Shown here piece after piece: positions 36,123 through 43,428 of a stretch of DNA of 58,314 nucleotides. Positions within the stretch are counted from its first letter, which is position 1; each line of letters starts with the position of its first letter. This stretch comes from a virus, in IMG/VR virus record IMGVR_UViG_3300002835_000219, positions 1 to 58,314 of that record. One strand, 5' to 3'. The notes under the pieces are model-generated. The model was not told the DNA's origin. It saw only the letters and a program-made list of their open reading frames with translations, and ran no database searches. The position numbers were made by a program, and so were the translations under genes.

Positions 36123-36626
36123 ATGACAAACAAGCACATTGACCCGGCAATTTACCTCCAGAATTCTGTTCAGAAGAGGGGGAAATCCTCAGCAGATGGT
36201 GTCTACCTGACTCACATTGTAGTTACCACGTTGATTTCGGATGAACCTCAAGTAACTTTTGAAAATTTTGCAGCTAGTGATGACGCCATTAGTGATTTTA
36301 ACCAATCTAGCCCCGAATGGAATGAAATCCTAGTTAGGTTAAGAAGGGATAAAAATGACATTATTCAATCCATCATCCACAGGGAAAGTCATTTACTAGA
36401 GTTCATTACGGAAGGCCACGACCTATCGCTTTGCGTCATTATTCCGTCCATCCAAGTAAGTGATTTTGAAGGTGAAGTGAGATACTACCAGACTTTGCTT
36501 AAAAAAGTTGCACAATTTGCAGGAAGTACGCCTACTCAAGTTAGATTCACGATTGGGGTCGCTTGCATTTCATGGTCTGAGATGGTAGAGTCTGGTGATG
36601 CGCAGGAGATTGATGTTGGGTTCTGA
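36123..36626 (+). CDS. Hypothetical protein, 167 aa
   Basis: Follows the previous gene after 6 bp. Mixed alpha/beta composition with a hydrophobic stretch HDLSLCVIIPSIQVSDFEG and a helix YYQTLLKKVAQFAG. No catalytic motif, signal peptide or membrane segment was recognised. It is the last gene before a 137-bp intergenic region with a possible promoter. Confidence 0.6.
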   Translation: MTNKHIDPAIYLQNSVQKRGKSSADGVYLTHIVVTTLISDEPQVTFENFAASDDAISDFNQSSPEWNEILVRLRRDKNDIIQSIIHRESHLLEFITEGHDLSLCVIIPSIQVSDFEGEVRYYQTLLKKVAQFAGSTPTQVRFTIGVACISWSEMVESGDAQEIDVGF

Positions 36627-36672
36627 TTGCCATCGGTTGCTATCGATTGCCACCAGTCCGACTAGACCCGTG

Positions 36673-36702
36673 TTGACAGCTACGTGCCATCTGTGCTAAG
36701 GT
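36673..36702 (+). promoter_or_regulatory. Possible sigma-70-type promoter (TTGACA-N18-TAAGGT)
   Basis: Consensus -35 TTGACA at 36673-36678, a weak -10 TAAGGT at 36697-36702, and TGTGC just before it. It would drive mazG and the genes behind it. Confidence 0.35.
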
Positions 36703-36763
36703 CTCATCGTTAAACCAAGGGTTTGACACCAAAACAGTTACAATTTCGCTCCACACACAATCT

Positions 36764-37093
36764 ATGGATTTTAACTATTATCAAAATCGAGCCCGGGAAA
36801 CCGCCATCTACCCTAATATGGGCTCAGAATTCACCTACCCTGCTCTTGGCCTCGTTGGTGAAGCTGGCGAAATCGCAAATAAACTTAAGAAGGTTATCCG
36901 GGATAATTCCGGCATTCTTTCAGATGAGGTCCGAAAATCTGTTTCTGATGAGCTTGGGGATGTGCTTTGGTATGTTGCCCAATTAGCCACAGAAATGGGG
37001 ACCGACCTTAATGCAATCGCACAGCAAAACATTGACAAACTTGCATCTAGAAAGGAGAGAGGGGTCATCGCAGGAAGTGGGGATAACCGATGA
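36764..37093 (+). CDS. mazG: MazG nucleotide pyrophosphohydrolase, 109 aa
   Basis: Shows the single-domain MazG signature: GLVGEAGEIANKLKKVIRD (EExxE-type helix), then DELGDVLWYVAQLATEMG (ExxD), and the tail LASRKERGVIAGSGDNR, all typical of cyanophage MazG. The family hydrolyses NTPs or dNTPs to monophosphates with magnesium; in cyanophages a role in nucleotide recycling or alarmone control is discussed in the literature. It begins a nucleotide-metabolism operon and overlaps the next gene by four bases. Confidence 0.93.
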   Translation: MDFNYYQNRARETAIYPNMGSEFTYPALGLVGEAGEIANKLKKVIRDNSGILSDEVRKSVSDELGDVLWYVAQLATEMGTDLNAIAQQNIDKLASRKERGVIAGSGDNR

Positions 37094-37431
37094 GTGCCCC
37101 TGACCGTACTCCCAACAAAGTGGCAATTCCACCCAAAAATAGACCCGTACTAAAGGCATCTGATTGCTCCTTCCAAGAGATGAGAACCATCTCATGTTCC
37201 CTTCCTGACCTTGCTATTCTTCTGTCCTACTTCCAAGTGGAGTATGGTTTGGCACATACGGAATCCCTGTGGAATATCTATACAGAAATAGCAAATTGTG
37301 ATGAAGAAGTCTTTACAACGAAGAAACACATTTGCAAGCAATTCAGTGAAGCCTTAAGTGACTACCGAGAAATTGAATCATCAGAACCCCCATCTTACAA
37401 AATGGGATCTCCGCTGGATTCAGCTAGCTGA
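37090..37431 (+). CDS. Hypothetical protein, 113 aa
   Basis: The start overlaps mazG by four bases, and the 3' end overlaps the dCMP deaminase gene by 74 bp in another frame. The middle is helical (LPDLAILLSYFQVEYGLAHT) and the ends look disordered. No domain was recognised. The deep overlap means that either this C-terminus or the deaminase N-terminus is flexible. Confidence 0.5.
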   Translation: MSAPDRTPNKVAIPPKNRPVLKASDCSFQEMRTISCSLPDLAILLSYFQVEYGLAHTESLWNIYTEIANCDEEVFTTKKHICKQFSEALSDYREIESSEPPSYKMGSPLDSAS

Positions 37432-37834
37432 AGACATTAAACTCTGGAGCAAAGACCCTTACAAAAAAGTCGGTTGCGTCTTGGTCAAGGAAAATCGCAT
37501 AGTTTCTACTGGGTACAATGGCTTCCCAAATGGAATAGCAGATACTGCGATAAGGTTGAATGACAAGACTTTCAAAAATAATGTAATCATTCACGCTGAG
37601 AAAAATGCCATTGTATGGGCGGCCAAAGAAGGTGTGTCCACTGACGGCTGTTCGGCTTTCATCACTTTCCCGCCATGCAGCGGATGTGCTAGTGTGCTCA
37701 TTGGTGCAGGGATCAAAAGAATCGTCTGCCCTAACTTGAATTCCTACCACGGAAGCTGGAAAGATAGCCTAACTACAGCAAGTGACATCCTCTATGAGGC
37801 CGGAATACCTGTTTTATACTATGAATCACTATGA
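37358..37834 (+). CDS. Deoxycytidylate (dCMP) deaminase, 158 aa
   Basis: Converts dCMP to dUMP, the substrate of ThyX. The zinc site is readable: HAEKNAI (His plus the proton-shuttling Glu) and PPCSGCA (two Cys). The N-terminus is typical (WIQLAEDIKLWSKDPYKKVG). Start choice: a GTG at 37358 or a TTG at 37373; both leave the fold intact, and an out-of-frame ATG nearby is not usable. It overlaps the upstream gene and ends four bases into the next start. The gene fits with thyX, nrdA/B and mazG in one dNTP pathway. Confidence 0.92.
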   Translation: MTTEKLNHQNPHLTKWDLRWIQLAEDIKLWSKDPYKKVGCVLVKENRIVSTGYNGFPNGIADTAIRLNDKTFKNNVIIHAEKNAIVWAAKEGVSTDGCSAFITFPPCSGCASVLIGAGIKRIVCPNLNSYHGSWKDSLTTASDILYEAGIPVLYYESL

Positions 37835-38052
37835 ATCCTGACGGAATTGTTAACCCCTTGGAATTAACTATGGGGCAAAAATTTGAACTAGAGAGGATGG
37901 GTAGAGTTATAGACTCCACTACTGATCTAAAAGCCCTTCAAGGTCTGTGCAAGCAATTGCTACAGGCATGGATGTCCCAGAAAGCAGCCACAGCTTGGGT
38001 AATGCGGGAGAATCTACCGGGTCCCCCTAACTATTCGTCAAATAACGATTGA
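37831..38052 (+). CDS. Small helical protein, 73 aa (NblA-like pattern, weak)
   Basis: A two-helix protein: ELTMGQKFELERMGRVID, then LKALQGLCKQLLQAWMSQ, then KAATAWVMREN. The first helix (E-L-T-x-x-Q-x-F-x-L) and overall length resemble NblA, the small phycobilisome-degradation adaptor that some freshwater cyanophages carry, but the second helix lacks a clear match. I regard the function as unknown, with NblA-like as one hypothesis. It overlaps the dCMP deaminase stop (ATGA). Confidence 0.55.
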   Translation: MNPDGIVNPLELTMGQKFELERMGRVIDSTTDLKALQGLCKQLLQAWMSQKAATAWVMRENLPGPPNYSSNND

Positions 38053-38173
38053 AATTAAACGCAGTTATTCAAGGATCAGCTTGATTTGATTGCCGGGGCA
38101 GGAGGACTCTAGGGGTTTAACCTATGCCCTAAATTGACACTAAAAGACCAAACACCAAGCAAAGAGAGAGAAA

Positions 38174-38749
38174 ATGGCTTACACAATTGAAACCTTCCGC
38201 AAAGCCGTAAATGGTGATGAGAAGTCCATTGAGGAAACTATCGTTCAATTCACACCATTGGTTCACAAACTTGTGAATATGTATTTATACATGGTGCCCA
38301 AACACATGGAGAAAGACCTCGTTCAAGAGGGAAGGATTGGCATTGTCAATGGCATCAGAACCTTTGATTTGAGCCGCAACGTAGTTCCCATGACTTGGAT
38401 GTTTTGGAAGGTCCGTGAGGCCATCCAGGGGGCTGCTAGGAAGGAAAATAAGCACCCTAAGTACACAGAGAGCATTGATGAAGTTGATGTCGGCTACGAG
38501 GGTGAAATAAACCCTAAAATCGATGTCCCACAAATTAAGAAAATTTTATTGGATCGTTACGGCGGACCCGATACGCAAGGGTTCAAAATCATTTGCTCGA
38601 AGTATGGCCTATTTGATCACACCAAGTTGACCCAATCCGAAATCGCAAAGGAGTTTGGAGTAACCAAACAAGCGGTAAGTAGCTGCGTGGCCAGGTTCAC
38701 GACATCTTTCCGAAAAAAGCACCCTGAGCTAATCGATCTTTTTCGATGA
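38174..38749 (+). CDS. Sigma-70-family RNA polymerase sigma factor, 191 aa
   Basis: Region 2: DLVQEGRIGIVNGIRTFDL, then WMFWKVREAIQGAARKE, which matches core-binding and -10 recognition segments. Region 4-like helix-turn-helix: LTQSEIAKEFGVTKQAVSSC near residue 160. The protein is short (no region 1), about the size of T4 gp55 and of sigma factors described in cyanophages. It would redirect host RNA polymerase to phage promoters; the GGGTAAAA set in this window is the natural candidate target, but that link is inference. A second, different sigma-like gene lies at 45873. Confidence 0.88.
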   Translation: MAYTIETFRKAVNGDEKSIEETIVQFTPLVHKLVNMYLYMVPKHMEKDLVQEGRIGIVNGIRTFDLSRNVVPMTWMFWKVREAIQGAARKENKHPKYTESIDEVDVGYEGEINPKIDVPQIKKILLDRYGGPDTQGFKIICSKYGLFDHTKLTQSEIAKEFGVTKQAVSSCVARFTTSFRKKHPELIDLFR

Positions 38750-38751
38750 TA

Positions 38752-38759
38752 GGGTAAAT
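38752..38759 (+). promoter_or_regulatory. Variant late promoter motif GGGTAAAT, palindromic
   Basis: GGGTAAAT begins 2 bp after the sigma factor stop and 31 nt before the ATG at 38791. It lies in the palindrome GGTAAATTTACC. Confidence 0.3.
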
Positions 38760-38790
38760 TTACCTTAAATCCTACAAACCCCTTGGGATA

Positions 38791-39129
38791 ATGACCACAG
38801 TTATTGCCACTAAAGTTTTTGATAAAAACTGCGAAATTTGCAAGCACATGAGCAGGCACGATAAGTCTGTTATCGAGGGCTTTCCAGAGATTGCTTATCA
38901 GGAAACGGACTTAGATGACATTATCAGTCATGGAAACGACCTAACAAAAATTAGAGTCTACCAGTGCCTAGAGAGACACGCAATCAATGCGGATTATACC
39001 ATAGACCTGCCAGTTTATGTATTTCTAAGGAGTAATGGCAAATTCCTTGGGCACCATGTTGGTGCTGCTACTTTATCTGAATTTCGTGAAAAGGTCAAAC
39101 AAATTTTAGCGGCAAAGGAGGTACCGTGA
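38791..39129 (+). CDS. Thioredoxin-like protein, 112 aa
   Basis: Residues 14-17 form a CEIC active site (CxxC) followed by a helix with KHMSRHDKSVIEGF. DLPVYVFLRSNGKFLGHHVG gives the cis-proline and central strand of a thioredoxin fold. Relatives are found in cyanophages as thioredoxin-like proteins of uncertain role. It could reduce ribonucleotide reductase or act in host redox control. A Shine-Dalgarno AAGGAGGT near its 3' end serves the next gene. Confidence 0.75.
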   Translation: MTTVIATKVFDKNCEICKHMSRHDKSVIEGFPEIAYQETDLDDIISHGNDLTKIRVYQCLERHAINADYTIDLPVYVFLRSNGKFLGHHVGAATLSEFREKVKQILAAKEVP

Positions 39130-39130
39130 A

Positions 39131-39457
39131 TTGGGAACACATGTTATTTGCTCTTTGTACGGGATTTCATTTTCCCGTTTGGACAACCTACTAGCCATTC
39201 AGTTGGCTTTTGATAAAGCCGTAGCTACGATGGGTGCCACGGTTTTAAATAAATTTTCCCATCAATTCACACCCCAAGGTGTTACCATAGTGTACGCATT
39301 GGCTGAAAGCCATATATCTTGTCACACTTTCCCTGAAATGGGTTCTGTGGCGCTGGATTGCTATACTTGCGGCAGTATGGATCCTAAGTCAGGGATGCAA
39401 ATTCTCATTGATTACTTCAAGCCCATAGAAATTAGATTACAGGAACTATCACGATGA
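39131..39457 (+). CDS. speD: S-adenosylmethionine decarboxylase proenzyme SpeD, 108 aa
   Basis: Contains ESHISCHTFPEMGSVALDCYTCG. Self-cleavage between Glu and Ser in ESHIS creates the pyruvoyl group used to decarboxylate AdoMet for polyamine synthesis. SpeD is a known auxiliary metabolic gene of cyanophages. The start is a TTG at 39131 (MGTHVICSLYG), 8 nt after a strong Shine-Dalgarno AAGGAGGT (39115-39122); the GTG nearby is out of frame. It overlaps the next gene by four bases. Confidence 0.92.
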   Translation: MGTHVICSLYGISFSRLDNLLAIQLAFDKAVATMGATVLNKFSHQFTPQGVTIVYALAESHISCHTFPEMGSVALDCYTCGSMDPKSGMQILIDYFKPIEIRLQELSR

Positions 39458-39633
39458 CTAAAAGAACAAAACTAGTAAAGAAAGCCTTAAAAGATCCTTC
39501 CCTCTATACAGAAGGGGAGCTGTCTTATTTTGCCAAATGGTTGCAGGAACATAAGAGAATGAAGGCCCTCAAGAAACGTGCCCAACTTGAAGATAGCACG
39601 CCCGGGAGCAACCCACCCGTTGACTTTCATTAA
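39454..39633 (+). CDS. Small basic protein, 59 aa
   Basis: Starts in an ATGA overlap with speD. The N-terminus is Lys-rich (MTKRTKLVKKALKDPSLY), followed by an amphipathic helix (ELSYFAKWLQEHKRMKALKK). The pattern DPSLYTEGELSYF resembles short cyanophage proteins of unknown role. Its last codons contain the -35 box of the hli promoter. Confidence 0.65.
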   Translation: MTKRTKLVKKALKDPSLYTEGELSYFAKWLQEHKRMKALKKRAQLEDSTPGSNPPVDFH

Positions 39634-39647
39634 GGACTTGCTATAAT
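39620..39647 (+). promoter_or_regulatory. Sigma-70-type promoter (TTGACT-N16-TATAAT) before hli
   Basis: TTGACT at 39620-39625 and a perfect TATAAT at 39642-39647, 16-bp spacer, about 50 nt upstream of the hli start. The leader carries CTGACTGACTGACC and ACCAACTAACC-type repeats. Confidence 0.75.
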
Positions 39648-39699
39648 GGCAGTGTTACTGACTAAGTGACTGACTGACTGACCAACTAACCAACCAACA

Positions 39700-39903
39700 A
39701 TGACAACCACAAAAAACGACCAAGGTGTCCTTAACCATTTTGCCATCGAACCCGAAATGACCCTAGTTGATGAAGGCTATAGGCCAATGGTTGCGTGGGA
39801 TAAGGCCGGTGAAGCCCTAAATGGGAGATTGGCTATGCTTGGAATTATCGCAGCTCTTGGTTCTTATGCTGTTACTGGGCAAATTATTCCCGGTATCTGG
39901 TGA
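39700..39903 (+). CDS. hli: High-light-inducible protein (Hli), 67 aa
   Basis: One transmembrane helix with the chlorophyll-binding signature (A.EALNGRLAMLGIIAALGSY, then TGQIIPGIW). Hli proteins bind pigments in thylakoids and protect photosystem II during stress. Cyanophages carry them to keep photosynthesis running during infection. This gene is the strongest single pointer to a cyanobacterial host. It has its own good promoter, which suggests early, host-sigma-driven expression. Confidence 0.95.
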   Translation: MTTTKNDQGVLNHFAIEPEMTLVDEGYRPMVAWDKAGEALNGRLAMLGIIAALGSYAVTGQIIPGIW

Positions 39904-39947
39904 TTTTCACCTGGACGCATACCAACTCAAACTAATACCAACTCAAA

Positions 39948-40094
39948 ATGGCAAAAGTCAAATCACTAACCAATCAACGGGAAATCGTTCCATCTGAAAA
40001 GAAAACATACCAGGGAAACTCAAAAAGAACGAAATTCTCTGCAACTTCTGCTAATCCAAACCCCAAAAAGAAATATCGCGGGCAAGGTAAGTGA
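39948..40094 (+). CDS. Small Lys/Asn-rich basic protein, 48 aa
   Basis: Starts MAKVKSLTNQREIVPSEKK and ends PKKKYRGQGK, a C-terminal pattern I associate with small basic cyanophage proteins. It is probably unfolded alone. The stop overlaps the next GTG start (GTGA), so the two are coupled. Confidence 0.6.
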   Translation: MAKVKSLTNQREIVPSEKKTYQGNSKRTKFSATSANPNPKKKYRGQGK

Positions 40095-40330
40095 TTTTAC
40101 AACTTAACCCTGCGTTGCCTATGGAAACACCTAAAGGTAAGGGTTGGGCTCACTTCCTTATTGACTACTCACAGGAACATGATCTCCTTTGGGTAGTCTT
40201 TTTAGACGGTAATGGGGAATGCTGGACGTTTCCTAATCCACAAGTAAAAATCACAACAAATTTCTCTATCGGAAGAAATGACGTTTTTAACAATGACCCT
40301 GGCAGTAGCGTTAGGGAGTGTCCTCGGTAA
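40091..40330 (+). CDS. Conserved cyanophage-type small protein, 79 aa
   Basis: A GTG start. The sequence MILQLNPALPMETPKGKG, followed by AHFLIDYSQEHDLLWVVF and GECWTFPNP, matches a small protein repeatedly seen in cyanophages, with unknown function. It probably folds as a compact beta sheet. Its end overlaps the membrane protein gene behind it by 53 bp. Confidence 0.72.
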   Translation: MILQLNPALPMETPKGKGWAHFLIDYSQEHDLLWVVFLDGNGECWTFPNPQVKITTNFSIGRNDVFNNDPGSSVRECPR

Positions 40331-40499
40331 TTTATCGCTGATTTACATCCTCGGTAGAATTGCTATGTATGGGGAGTACAAGAAAAACAAACAAATCATC
40401 GAACAGTTTCAAAAAGCTCAAATTGAGCTTACCGAAGCGATAGTAAAAGAAAATGATCGAATGGCCAAGTATGCCAAACTTGAAGGTTATAGCAACTAA
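40278..40499 (+). CDS. Small membrane protein with coiled coil, 73 aa
   Basis: The N-terminal 28 residues form one hydrophobic helix (MTLAVALGSVLGNLSLIYIL); the rest is a charged helix (KKNKQIIEQFQKAQIELTEA). It is likely anchored in the host membrane with a cytoplasmic coiled coil. Phage small membrane proteins of this form may be holin- or spanin-like, but the distance from the endolysin gene speaks against that. Function unknown. Confidence 0.55.
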   Translation: MTFLTMTLAVALGSVLGNLSLIYILGRIAMYGEYKKNKQIIEQFQKAQIELTEAIVKENDRMAKYAKLEGYSN

Positions 40500-40565
40500 C
40501 AGTTGACTATCCTTAAAACAAACAAATACCAAACAATTTCTATGACCAAATGATAGCATAGAACA

Positions 40566-41006
40566 ATGCCCAGCATCAGAGAATACAGAGAACCCTACAA
40601 AATTAACGGTGCTTTTGAGTACCCTGAATACTTCAAAATTTATCAAAAAGCCCGCCTCTCCATCTGGGGACCAGAGGAAGCTCAGTTTGAAAGTGATGTC
40701 CGAGACTGGCAGAATGCCACTCAAGATGAACGAGAGATTATTGGAGGTATTCTCCGTGGTTTTACTCAGTTAGAGTGTCACGTTAGTGATTATTGGTCCA
40801 AGATTCCTGACTGGTTCCCTAAACACGAAATCGCGGCAGTAGCGAGAGCATTTGCCTTCTCCGAAATAGTCCATGCAGAGGCTTACAATCTTCTTTCAGA
40901 CACTCTTGGACTTGATGAGTTTGAGGCATTCCTTCCGGGTGAGACCAAGAAAAACACAAACCTGCGCGAGACAGATATCTCGCAGAACAAGAAGCAAAAC
41001 GTTTAA
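40566..41006 (+). pseudogene. Truncated nrdB copy (5' part only), 146 aa frame
   Basis: Residues 1-125 align with the N-terminal 125 residues of the intact NrdB at 41648-42625 (shared WFPKHEIAAVAR and YNLLSDTLGL), but the proteins differ at many positions, so this is not a recent copy. The similarity stops at EFEAFL and is replaced by about 23 unrelated residues and a stop. It retains the first iron ligands (Glu and His in EIVHAEAY) and the radical Tyr, but lacks the second ligand set, so it cannot form the diiron site alone. A GIY-YIG gene lies 9 bp later. Confidence 0.85.
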
Positions 41007-41015
41007 AACGCCAGA

Positions 41016-41651
41016 ATGACAAATTCGCAAGAATGCAACGTTTACGTATGGTTTGATAAGAGAGTACCCTTCTATGTCGGAATAGGGGGGGAAAGCAGAC
41101 TCAGGTCTAAACGTAGAAATAAGTGGGCCACCAACCGCCGAAAAGAATGTGAGATTCGGGGAGATTTTCTCCAGGAAATAGTGTTTTCAGGGTTAAGAAC
41201 ATCGTGTGAAAACATAGAAAAACATCTTATTCTATCGTGGAAGAGCGTTAAGGAAGACGGTTTACTATTCAATTTCACAAAGGGTGGAGAAGGGGGAGAA
41301 ACTTTCTCGCAGCTGCCTCCAGAAAAACAAGAGAACGTCAGAAACGGGGCTCGAAGGGTAGCTGAAGTCTACGCTCATCAGAACGGAACTTTAGTTGGTC
41401 ATCGCCATTACTCCGAGAAAACAGGTTTGTTTGACCCCAGATACACTGAAAACCTCCTTGAGTGGTGTAAAGCGGGGTCAAAAGCTCAGTCCTTGGAAGA
41501 TAAAGCCACCGGAGGAAAAAGAGGCTCTAAAGTTCAGCACGCACAAAAGTGGATGTGTACGGTCACAGGGCATGTATCCACCCCTTGTGGTCTCAGCAGC
41601 TATCAAAAAGCACGGGGTATTAACACTAAAAATAGGGAGAGACTTCAATGA
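41016..41651 (+). CDS. GIY-YIG family homing endonuclease, 211 aa
   Basis: The N-terminal module reads NVYVWFDKRVPFYVGIGG (GIY-YIG as VYV and YVG), followed by an Arg/Lys-rich stretch, the catalytic Glu helix CENIEKHLILSWK, and the segment LLFNFTKGGEGGE. The C-terminus (CTVTGHVSTPCGLSSYQKA) looks like the DNA-binding tail shared by phage homing endonucleases. It lies between a truncated and an intact nrdB, overlapping the nrdB start by four bases. It probably cuts nrdB in related phages near the point where the truncated copy ends. Confidence 0.85.
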   Translation: MTNSQECNVYVWFDKRVPFYVGIGGESRLRSKRRNKWATNRRKECEIRGDFLQEIVFSGLRTSCENIEKHLILSWKSVKEDGLLFNFTKGGEGGETFSQLPPEKQENVRNGARRVAEVYAHQNGTLVGHRHYSEKTGLFDPRYTENLLEWCKAGSKAQSLEDKATGGKRGSKVQHAQKWMCTVTGHVSTPCGLSSYQKARGINTKNRERLQ

Positions 41652-42625
41652 GCATCAGGAACTATAGGGCAGCCTACAAAACTGAACAAGGTTTCGAGTA
41701 TCCCTTCTTCTTCGAACAATACCAAAAAGCTCTTTCTTCGGTTTGGCGCCCGCAAGAAGTGTCTTTCGAGAGTGACATTCGAGACTGGCAAGATGCTTCC
41801 GAGAGTGAGCGTGAAATTGTTGCAGGAATCCTAAGGGGATTTACGATCCTGGAAACGCATGTGTCTGACTACTGGGCGAAAGTTCCTATTTGGTTCCCTA
41901 AGCATGAAATCGCTGCCGTAGCAAGAATGTTCTCTTTATCGGAAGTGGTTCATAGTGAAGCGTATAACTTGCTATCTGACACTCTAGGACTCAACGAATT
42001 TGAAGCATTTCTTGGAGATCCCGTTGCCCAACAAAAGATCGGGTATTTTCTTGAAGATCGCTCGGTTAAACAATCTTTGGCTGTGTTTTCGGGTGCGGGT
42101 GAGGGAGTCTCTTTATTCAGTTCTTTTGCTGTCTTACTTTCTCTTAATCTTACTAGCAAATATCGTGGACTGTCACAAATTATCTCGTGGTCAATTCAGG
42201 ATGAGCAGCAGCATAGCGACACAGGAATACAACTCTTCCGAGAGTTAGTGAAAGAGGATCCTCTAACCCCAAACGAGGCAGAGGTGATTTTTCAAGGGTT
42301 TGAAGCTGTTCTCCGCAACGAGGACGCATTTCTTAATCAAATCTTCGAGGGTCGTTCACTTGAGACCATAACCCTATATAACACTAAGCAATATCTTCGA
42401 TGGCGGGCGAACGACAGGCTAACTAAACTGGGGATTTCTGTACCACTCTTTCAAGTAGACCTAGAAGCTGCGAACGTAATCAAGCAGTGGTTCGACCCTA
42501 TTGCAGCTGGTGCCACAAGCACAGACTTTTTCTCTCAAGCTAAGTCAGGAGATTCCTATGTTTCAAAACCCACTCAAGACTTTATGGGAGTAAACCTAAA
42601 AACTCTGAACCTGGTTTTAGTGTAA
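41648..42625 (+). CDS. nrdB: Ribonucleotide reductase small subunit NrdB, 325 aa
   Basis: Class I R2 protein holding the diiron-tyrosyl cofactor. Visible ligands and cofactor residues: SEVVHSEAY (Glu, His and the radical Tyr four residues after His), GAGEGVSLFSSF (Glu), and IQDEQQHSD (Glu and His). The length is usual for phage and bacterial R2. The C-terminal tail binds the large subunit. The stop overlaps the HNH gene by one base, and nrdA follows. The complex reduces ribonucleotides to dNTP precursors. Confidence 0.93.
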   Translation: MSIRNYRAAYKTEQGFEYPFFFEQYQKALSSVWRPQEVSFESDIRDWQDASESEREIVAGILRGFTILETHVSDYWAKVPIWFPKHEIAAVARMFSLSEVVHSEAYNLLSDTLGLNEFEAFLGDPVAQQKIGYFLEDRSVKQSLAVFSGAGEGVSLFSSFAVLLSLNLTSKYRGLSQIISWSIQDEQQHSDTGIQLFRELVKEDPLTPNEAEVIFQGFEAVLRNEDAFLNQIFEGRSLETITLYNTKQYLRWRANDRLTKLGISVPLFQVDLEAANVIKQWFDPIAAGATSTDFFSQAKSGDSYVSKPTQDFMGVNLKTLNLVLV

Positions 42626-43428
42626 TGCACAAACACCACATCATCCCTAAGCACGCCGGGGGGTCAAACGACCCGGGTAATATAACCCCCCCTATACCGG
42701 TTGTAAGGCACTCTATGTTTCATTGGTGTGAGTGGCATAGAACTGGAAATGAACTAGACAGAATTGCTTGGAAAACTTTATCAGGCTTAATTGACCGGGA
42801 GGAAGCTAGAATTCTAGCCTGTAAAGAGCAAATAAAAAGAGCCATTAGGGAAGGTACTCACCACCTTCTCCCGCAAAATAGAACATGGGATCAGTCTTTA
42901 AGCTCTAAGAAAAGTGCCCAGACATCTTTAGAACGGGGTACTCTCAACCTCCTAAAGTTCAATACAACCGGAGAGCACTCTATAAGGGTATCAGAGCACC
43001 AGAAAAAACTAGTTGAAAGCGGTACTCACCATTTCTTGAGGGGTAACGAAACCTGGGATAGATCTGCTGTCGCCAGGGAAAATGCTAGGAAACAAATCCT
43101 GAATGGAACTCTTCCCTTACTATCACAAAATAGGAAGTGGGACTATAGCGCCATTGCTAAAGAAGCTAGGGAGAGAATGGATAATAGTTTAGTGGCGGCG
43201 TTGGTTAGGAAACAGACAGTTAATCGCCGCATAAATTCAGGATGGACAGATGAAAAAATCAGATTCATTAAAGAGCAGTTACCCTGCTCATCTGGTAAGC
43301 TATTCAAGCTTTGTAAACAAAATTTTGAATGGCCTTTTTCCAGAGGTGTAATACAGAACATCCTCAAAGTTCTAAAAAGCGAGGATTTAAAAGACATTTT
43401 TAATCTTGACTATAGAGTAGAATCATGA
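42625..43428 (+). CDS. HNH homing endonuclease with degenerate repeats, 267 aa
   Basis: The N-terminus MHKHHIIPKHAGGSNDPGN is the HNH core (HHIIP...G..ND..N). After about residue 70 come four degenerate repeats of about 30 residues: EGTHHLLPQNRTWD, RGTLNLLKFNTTGE, SGTHHFLRGNETWD, NGTLPLLSQNRKWD. They resemble the modular DNA-binding repeats (NUMOD type) of phage homing enzymes. The C-terminus has a predicted helix-turn-helix. It sits free-standing between nrdB and nrdA, overlapping both by one to four bases, and may target one of them. Confidence 0.85.
   Translation: MHKHHIIPKHAGGSNDPGNITPPIPVVRHSMFHWCEWHRTGNELDRIAWKTLSGLIDREEARILACKEQIKRAIREGTHHLLPQNRTWDQSLSSKKSAQTSLERGTLNLLKFNTTGEHSIRVSEHQKKLVESGTHHFLRGNETWDRSAVARENARKQILNGTLPLLSQNRKWDYSAIAKEARERMDNSLVAALVRKQTVNRRINSGWTDEKIRFIKEQLPCSSGKLFKLCKQNFEWPFSRGVIQNILKVLKSEDLKDIFNLDYRVES

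Noticed and set aside
36723-36744. TTGACA followed by TACAAT before mazG
   Set aside because: The spacer is only 10 bp, too short for a sigma-70 promoter.
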